Both the position numbers and the translations under genes were made by a program. Source: JAJFJD01 sp965228695 (GTDB lineage Bacteria > Pseudomonadota > Alphaproteobacteria > UBA8366). From it: 64,000 nucleotides of DNA. Where the stretch lies: contig CBDDIB010000002.1 in NCBI GenBank assembly GCA_965228695.1, positions 1,426,001-1,490,000 on the forward strand, written 5' to 3'. Positions within the stretch are counted from its first letter, which is position 1. Every line of letters begins with the position of its first letter. This document shows, piece after piece, positions 60,401 through 64,000 of this stretch. The notes under the pieces were generated by a model, which was not told the origin of the DNA, searched no databases, and saw nothing but the letters and a program-made list of their open reading frames with translations.

Positions 60401-60883
60401 TTTTGCACCGATCAGCGCGCCGATCCGGCCCTGACTGACCATGGCGGTGGAATGGGCGCCGGTCGCCAAATCCGCGAACAGAAGCTGGACGTCGCGGGCG
60501 CGCACTTCCCGGCCATTGATGCGGTAGGTCGAGCCCGATCCACGCTCGATGCGACGGGAAATCTCGATCTCTTCGCTGTCGTTGTATTGCGCCGGGGCGG
60601 TGCGGTCGGCGTTGTCGAGATGCAGGATGACCTCGGCAATGTTCCGCGCCGGACGGTTGGCCGTGCCGCCGAAGATGACGTCGTCCATCTCGCCGCCGCG
60701 CATCTGCTTGGCCGAGGTTTCGCCCATCACCCAGCGCAAGGCTTCGACGACATTCGATTTTCCGCAGCCGTTCGGCCCGACGACACCGGTCATGCCCGGT
60801 TCGATGGTAACCTCGGTGGGTTCGACGAAGGATTTGAACCCGGTGAGTCGGACTTTAGAAAAGTGCACTGGCGGTCCGGTCAA
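57407..60883 (-). CDS. smc: chromosome segregation protein SMC
   Basis: 1158 residues. The N-terminal head reads KVRLTGFKSFVEPTEV and GPNGCGKSNVVEALRWVMGE (Walker A); two long coiled coils rich in Ala/Glu/Arg flank a hinge around residues 500-650. The C-terminal head has LSGGEQALTALSLLFAVFL (signature) and ICVLDEVDAPLDDANVDRF (Walker B). It condenses and segregates the chromosome. The dsbA gene lies 38 bp upstream on the same strand and probably shares a promoter. No scpA or scpB is in the window. Confidence 0.97.
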   Translation of the reverse strand: MTGPPVHFSKVRLTGFKSFVEPTEVTIEPGMTGVVGPNGCGKSNVVEALRWVMGETSAKQMRGGEMDDVIFGGTANRPARNIAEVILHLDNADRTAPAQYNDSEEIEISRRIERGSGSTYRINGREVRARDVQLLFADLATGAHSTAMVSQGRIGALIGAKPTERRTLLEEAAGIKGLHSRRHEAELRLRAAETNLERLDDVIGALEGQYQGLQRQARQATRYRKVSEELRQFEAIQLHVRWTTATEAKSAADEQLKASDATVTQLTAAASAMATQQGEAAAAMQGLREAEAAAAAELQRLIMARRELESEEGRVQEGITQTDQQLEQISADIERERTLANDARQALGQLETEKAAIATASDGEEDAQAEARQNLESAQTNLRAREEELSALTEAVAKAEAQAGALTRQHVELQQRMARLQSRLNDIGIERDKLSAEIDQDTALQTAEREIAATEAAVEAARGDLATAEQARSEASDAETAARDTAQAADSKRSKLAAEEQALADVLQTNEADLFPPLIDALQVETGYETALGAALGEDLTAPIDTAAEIHWAMRRADDVPPPLPGAATPLSRYVTGPDVLACRLAFIGVVDDESQGAALADALRPGQRLVSRDGGLWRWDGFTIKAGAPTAAAKRLQQRNRLAEIQAQLVTASAESERAANRLREIESATQSAAAAEKRVRQVLEQAYGRLNTAREKHAAAASAAAGTKSRVATLTENAEQHATDLQEAAQEFRSIEAAISALEDPMETRQRIETLRGEITELRRVEAECRGAHDILMREIEDRRRRLAAIDQDRITWQQRADGAAERLSHLTERRDAAQQRRTQLGERPAEIQTQRSALLDTISVSEQNRNAAADRLAQGETALEAADSGLRKAEASLAEARENRVRNEAQVEQAEIECRAVVERISERLNCSPENVLREAQIDADGGLPALDEVEAKIERLTRQRDAMGPVNLRAEAELTELEEQITTMQSEREDLIAAIARLRQGIASLNREGRERLLVAFETVNKHFQDLFVRLFGGGRAHLALTEADDPLDAGLEIMASPPGKKLQIMSLLSGGEQALTALSLLFAVFLTNPAPICVLDEVDAPLDDANVDRFCTLLDQIAHSGDTRFLCVTHHRMTMARMDRLYGVTMGERGVSQLVSVDLRRAEELRDSA

Positions 60884-60921
60884 CTACATCGTGCGGCATC
60901 ATCGCCGCAGAAATTCGACCT

Positions 60922-61521
60922 TTACGGCATGGCCTTCTTGAAGGCTTCCTCGAAAACTTCGTAGGGCTGCGCCCCGGAAATCTTTTGGCCATTGATGAGA
61001 AAGGTCGGGGTTGCGTTTACCCCATGTTTCTCCTGGCCTTCAAGCTGCACTTTTCGAATTCCCTGAAAAAGTTCCTCGTTGCTGGTGCAAGCCTCGAAAT
61101 CCTTCTGGCTCATACCGCCCAGTTTTCCGATGCGGGACAGTGCCGCGCCGGGCTGTTGGCTTTGGCTCCAGCTTTGCTGATTCTGGAACAGAACCTCGAT
61201 GAATTGGAAATACCGGTCCGGCGGTGCGCAGCGCGCCATCATCGCGGCCGCATAGGCCGCACCGCCCAGCGGGAAGTCCCGCATGACGAGTTTGACCTTA
61301 CCGGTGTCGATGTAGTTTTTCTTGATTTTTGGCAGTGTGTTAGCGTGAAAATTGGCGCAATGCGGACAGCCCAGCGAGGAGTATTCGATCAACGTGATCG
61401 GCGCCTTCGGATCGCCGAGGACCCGCTCTTTGAGGGCTTCGTCGGTCGGCAGGGGTTCGGCCTCTGCGTATGCCGAAAACAACAGCGCAATGGCACCCAA
61501 GAACACAGCGAATAGCTTCAC
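60922..61521 (-). CDS. DsbA-family periplasmic thiol oxidoreductase
   Basis: A GTG at 61521 with GGGAG upstream gives 199 residues: signal peptide (MKLFAVFLGAIALLFSAYAEA), then a thioredoxin-fold domain with SSLGCPHCANFH (CPHC active site) and the cis-Pro loop GVNATPTFLINGQKI. It has the oxidant or isomerase layout of BdbD/ScsC-like DsbA relatives. Directly upstream of smc, as in many alphaproteobacteria. It complements the DsbD-like reductase at 44.9 kb (inference). An extension to 61569 has no ribosome site. Confidence 0.92.
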   Translation of the reverse strand: MKLFAVFLGAIALLFSAYAEAEPLPTDEALKERVLGDPKAPITLIEYSSLGCPHCANFHANTLPKIKKNYIDTGKVKLVMRDFPLGGAAYAAAMMARCAPPDRYFQFIEVLFQNQQSWSQSQQPGAALSRIGKLGGMSQKDFEACTSNEELFQGIRKVQLEGQEKHGVNATPTFLINGQKISGAQPYEVFEEAFKKAMP

Positions 61522-61553
61522 CTGACACTCCCAAAAATGTTCAAATCGCGCGG

Positions 61554-61583
61554 AGTATAGAAGTAGCAATGCGGCCCCTTCAA
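61554..61583 (-). promoter_or_regulatory. sigma70-type promoter upstream of dsbA-smc
   Basis: TTGAAG (61583-61578) and TATACT (61559-61554) on the minus strand, 18 bp apart. The -10 differs from TATAAT at one position. Predicted start about 26 nt before the GTG of the dsbA gene. Confidence 0.5.
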
Positions 61584-61651
61584 GGCGGAGGCCGTGACCC
61601 GATCATCACATCCGCGTCAACGGAATTTCGGGAATTTATTCCTGCGGCGCG

Positions 61652-62185
61652 CTAGTTTTTATCACGTGATTCGGATCGTCGGATCAACACGCCCAATCGC
61701 TCAAGGCTGGCGCGGAGTTCCGGGTCCTCGACGGCGGCGATCGCTTCGGCCGTGGCGGCGGGTGTCGCGGGTGCCACAACCGGAGCCGGCGGTTTTTTCC
61801 CGGGCCGCCGTGCGTCTATTTGCCGCTGGGATATCGGGGCTTGGATATAGGTCAAACGGGCCACCGCGGCATATCCGAGAAACGCGTTTACCCGTTGGAT
61901 GATCTGCGGCTCCAGATGCTGCAGTTCCAGCGCGGTGCCGCTGTCGGCGCGGATATGGAGGGTGCCGCCGTCGCGTTGCCGGGGCGGAAAGCCGAGTTTC
62001 ACGGGTTGGCAGGTCGCCGCAAGCTCGGGCCCGATGACGGTGGCCCACTCTTCGATCAAAGCGGCGGAGGAGAAACCGTGTTTGCCGAGGGCGCGCTTCG
62101 TCAGGCCGTGCATCAGCGCGCCGACCGGCCGCATCTTGCCGGGCCGGCGATCGTCTTTCCCTTTGTTGGCGGGCTTTCGCGCCAT
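61652..62185 (-). CDS. DUF721 (DciA-like) protein
   Basis: 177 residues. KRALGKHGFSSAALIEEWATVIGPELAATCQPVKL (key LIEEWATVIGP) and LHIRADSGTALELQHLEPQIIQRVNAFLGYAAV are the DUF721 signatures, ending in a disordered Pro/Ala tail. DUF721 includes DciA, which recruits the replicative helicase DnaB in bacteria lacking DnaC; this assignment is by family only. Divergent from mutY, 50 bp apart. Confidence 0.85.
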   Translation of the reverse strand: MARKPANKGKDDRRPGKMRPVGALMHGLTKRALGKHGFSSAALIEEWATVIGPELAATCQPVKLGFPPRQRDGGTLHIRADSGTALELQHLEPQIIQRVNAFLGYAAVARLTYIQAPISQRQIDARRPGKKPPAPVVAPATPAATAEAIAAVEDPELRASLERLGVLIRRSESRDKN

Positions 62186-62235
62186 GTCTGTCGTTGTTCC
62201 TAGTGCTGCGTGTTCGGTGGTTTATAGTAGCGCGC

Positions 62236-63309
62236 ATGGAACAAACCGCCAGTCATTCGCGCCCGTCCGGCGACCTTTGCCAACGGCTTCTCGATTGGTA
62301 CGACCGGCATCGGCGCAGGATGCCGTGGCGCGCGCTGCCGGGTGCCGTCGCCGATCCCTACCATGTCTGGCTGAGCGAGATCATGCTGCAGCAGACGACG
62401 GTGGCGACCGTCGGCGGATATTTCGAGAAATTTCTCGACCGCTGGCCGCGGATCGAGGATTTGGCGGCCGCCGATCTGGATGACGTGCTGCATGCCTGGC
62501 AGGGCCTCGGCTACTACGCGCGGGCGCGAAATCTGCACAAATGTGCCCAGGTCGTGATTGCCGACCATGGCGGACGGTTCCCGGACCGGGAAGACGCGTT
62601 GCGGACCCTGCCGGGGATCGGGCGCTACACGGCGGCGGCGATCGCGGCAATTGCGTTCGGCCGCCGCGCGGTCGTTGTCGACGGCAATGTGGAGAGGGTC
62701 ATGGCGCGGCTGCACCGGGTGACGGAGCCGTTGCCGGACTGCAAATCCCGGCTGTACGACCTGGCGGACAACCACACCCCGGACTACCGCGCCGGCGATT
62801 ATGCGCAGGCGGTGATGGATCTGGGGGCGACGATCTGTATTCCCAAGTCGCCGAAATGCATTCTCTGCCCGCTGATCGACGTCTGCGATGGCCGCGACAT
62901 CGCGGAAACCCTGCCGCGCAAGAGGCCGAAGGCCGAGAAACCGACGCGGCGCGGCGTCGTTTTCTGGCTGGTTCGTCCGGATGGCGCGGTGTTGCTGCGC
63001 CGCCGGCCGGAACGCGGTCTGCTCGGTGGCATGATGGAAATCCCGTCTAGTGAATGGCGCGAGGGGCCCGCGGCGGATGGCGCCGCGGTCGCGGGCGAAG
63101 CGCCGGTAATGCTGTCCGGGATCACCGACCTGCCTGGCTTCGTCCGCCACACCTTCACGCATTTTCATCTGGAACTGACGGTGACATCCGCACGGGTCGA
63201 TGCCGATCCGCCGGAAGGCTGTAAATGGGTGTTGCCGGACGCCTTTGGCGATTACGCGCTGCCCACCGTCATGAAGAAGGTGGTGCGCCACGTGCTCGCC
63301 CGCACATGA
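62236..63309 (+). CDS. mutY: A/G-specific adenine glycosylase
   Basis: 357 residues from ATG 62236. MPWRALPG, IMLQQTTVATV (catalytic Glu) and TLPGIGRYTAAAIAAIAFG (helix-hairpin-helix) precede VVVDGNVERVMARLHR with the catalytic Asp. The iron-sulfur loop is CIPKSPKCILCPLIDVC (C-x6-C-x2-C-x5-C). The C-terminal NUDIX-like domain that reads 8-oxoG is present (GVVFWLVRPDGAVLLRRRPE). It removes adenine opposite 8-oxoguanine. Convergent with ccrM, 3 bp between stops. Confidence 0.96.
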   Translation: MEQTASHSRPSGDLCQRLLDWYDRHRRRMPWRALPGAVADPYHVWLSEIMLQQTTVATVGGYFEKFLDRWPRIEDLAAADLDDVLHAWQGLGYYARARNLHKCAQVVIADHGGRFPDREDALRTLPGIGRYTAAAIAAIAFGRRAVVVDGNVERVMARLHRVTEPLPDCKSRLYDLADNHTPDYRAGDYAQAVMDLGATICIPKSPKCILCPLIDVCDGRDIAETLPRKRPKAEKPTRRGVVFWLVRPDGAVLLRRRPERGLLGGMMEIPSSEWREGPAADGAAVAGEAPVMLSGITDLPGFVRHTFTHFHLELTVTSARVDADPPEGCKWVLPDAFGDYALPTVMKKVVRHVLART

Positions 63310-63312
63310 CCG

Positions 63313-64000
63313 TTAGGCTGGTTTCGATTGCTCGCGCTCGGCCCGCAATTTCTGGCGCAGCATGTCGATCGGCACGGGGCGGCCTTCCACGTCCATGCAC
63401 CAGAATGTCCAGCCGTTGCAGCTCGGCGCGTTCTGCACCGCCGCACCCACCTGATGGATCGAGCCGCGGAAGTCGGCGGAAATGATTGTGCCGTCGGCGC
63501 GGACTTTCGCCGTCCAACGTTTGCACGGGCTGATCAGCACGTCGCCCGCCGACAGCATGCCGCGTTCGACCAAGGTGCCGAACGGAATGCGCGGCTGTTT
63601 GCGCTTCGACGGCGTTTCGATCAGTTGCATGTCGATATGGTTGGGAATGCCGGCGAGTCGATTTTCCGCCGCCGCGATGTAATCCGTGTCGCGTTCGATG
63701 CCGACATATTTCCGGCCGAGCTTCTTGGCGACCGCGCCGGTGGTGCCGGTGCCGAAGAACGGGTCAAGCACCACGTCTCCCGGATTGGTCGCCGCTAGGA
63801 TGGCGCGGTAGAGAAGGGCTTCGGGCTTCTGCGTCGGGTGCGCCTTCTGGCCGTCCTCGCCCTTCAGCCGTTCGCCGCCGGTGCAGAGCGGCATGACCCA
63901 ATCGCTGCGCATCTGCAGGTCTTCGTTGAGCGCTTTCATGGCGTCGTAGTTGAAGGTATAGCGCGAGTCCTTCGACCTCGAGCACCACAGCAGTGTCTCA
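63313..64000 (-). CDS. ccrM: CcrM-type adenine-specific DNA methyltransferase (3' part, runs off the right edge)
   Basis: 228 residues of the C-terminal part are in the window; the frame is open to the edge and continues ETLLWCSRSKDSRYTFNYDA before the internal MKALNEDLQMRSDW. HPTQKPEALLYRAI and DPFFGTGTTGAVAKKLGRKYVGIE (the SAM loop FGTGTTG) identify a beta-class N6-adenine methyltransferase. The last 80 residues (LVERGMLSAGDVLIS to GWTFWCMD) are the extra C-terminal RAMA-like domain of CcrM, which recognises GANTC with strand separation. It is the cell-cycle methyltransferase of alphaproteobacteria. The DPPY motif lies outside the window. Confidence 0.94.
   Translation of the reverse strand, partial: ETLLWCSRSKDSRYTFNYDAMKALNEDLQMRSDWVMPLCTGGERLKGEDGQKAHPTQKPEALLYRAILAATNPGDVVLDPFFGTGTTGAVAKKLGRKYVGIERDTDYIAAAENRLAGIPNHIDMQLIETPSKRKQPRIPFGTLVERGMLSAGDVLISPCKRWTAKVRADGTIISADFRGSIHQVGAAVQNAPSCNGWTFWCMDVEGRPVPIDMLRQKLRAEREQSKPA

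Noticed and set aside
59360..60964. Antisense frame of 534 codons opposite smc
   Set aside because: Gly/Arg-rich shadow of the coiled-coil gene, no recognisable domain.
1..64000. tRNA or rRNA genes, CRISPR arrays, insertion sequences, prophage genes
   Set aside because: No cloverleaf or conserved rRNA segments, no regularly spaced repeats and no transposase, integrase or phage structural frames were seen.

Overview
The window is about 64 kb of GC-rich chromosomal DNA from an alphaproteobacterium, most likely a Rhodospirillales-like lineage. This is an inference from gene content and order: a ctaC-ctaD-ctaB-coxF-ctaG-ctaE-DUF983-SURF1 cytochrome oxidase cluster continuing into peptidase M32, thrC and an M16 peptidase; a separate F0 operon (I-a-c-b'-b) with paired b and b' subunits; plant-type glutamate-cysteine ligase; smc-dsbA and DUF721-mutY neighbourhoods; and the cell-cycle methyltransferase CcrM at the right edge. 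I saw no tRNA, rRNA, insertion sequence, prophage or CRISPR array. The DNA looks like core genome with a modest accessory part in the first 32 kb.

Layout. 0-6.4 kb: DUF533 protein, a class III CoA-transferase, then a nucleobase permease (NCS2), a BMP-type binding protein and an unusual membrane-anchored cytochrome P450. 6.4-12.5 kb: a degenerate GH18-like protein, leuA behind an elaborate leader, a TPR/DxD protein, a PhyH-type dioxygenase and a GNAT protein. 12.6-16.3 kb: a ketopantoate reductase-like gene and the cyanide-insensitive type bd oxidase (cydA-cydB plus a 34-residue DUF2474 protein) with a perfect 20-bp palindrome upstream. 16.4-25 kb: acyl-CoA synthetase, epimerase, hybrid histidine kinase, UbiD, a DsbA/HCCA-isomerase-like protein and an MFS transporter. 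25-32.5 kb: a GGCT-like protein coupled to PPK2, a protein methyltransferase, ubiA, rsmE, gshA, a GNAT protein and tldD.

32.8-44 kb: the aa3-type oxidase structural and assembly genes, followed by carboxypeptidase M32, thrC, an M16 peptidase and a GNAT protein. 44-49.9 kb: YqgE, a DsbD/ScsB-type reductase, a peroxiredoxin, rnhA, thrB and a lipoprotein. 50-54.7 kb: a tandem glycine riboswitch driving gcvT-gcvH-gcvP. 54.8-57.3 kb: the F0 operon with a good sigma70 promoter and a bidirectional terminator. 57.4-64 kb: smc, dsbA, DUF721, mutY and the 3' part of ccrM.

Functionally the window combines respiration (two terminal oxidases, ubiquinone genes ubiA/ubiD, the ATP synthase membrane sector), amino-acid metabolism under RNA control (leuA leader, glycine riboswitch, thrB/thrC), and redox and thiol handling (gshA, DsbD, DsbA, peroxiredoxin). 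The most unusual signals are (1) two leader reading frames upstream of leuA that share codon blocks and a hairpin-embedded stop, suggesting tandem attenuation with a leaderless first peptide; (2) the palindrome upstream of the bd oxidase; and (3) the NCS2-BMP-P450 gene set. All functional statements rest on motif and family recognition by eye; no database search was run.
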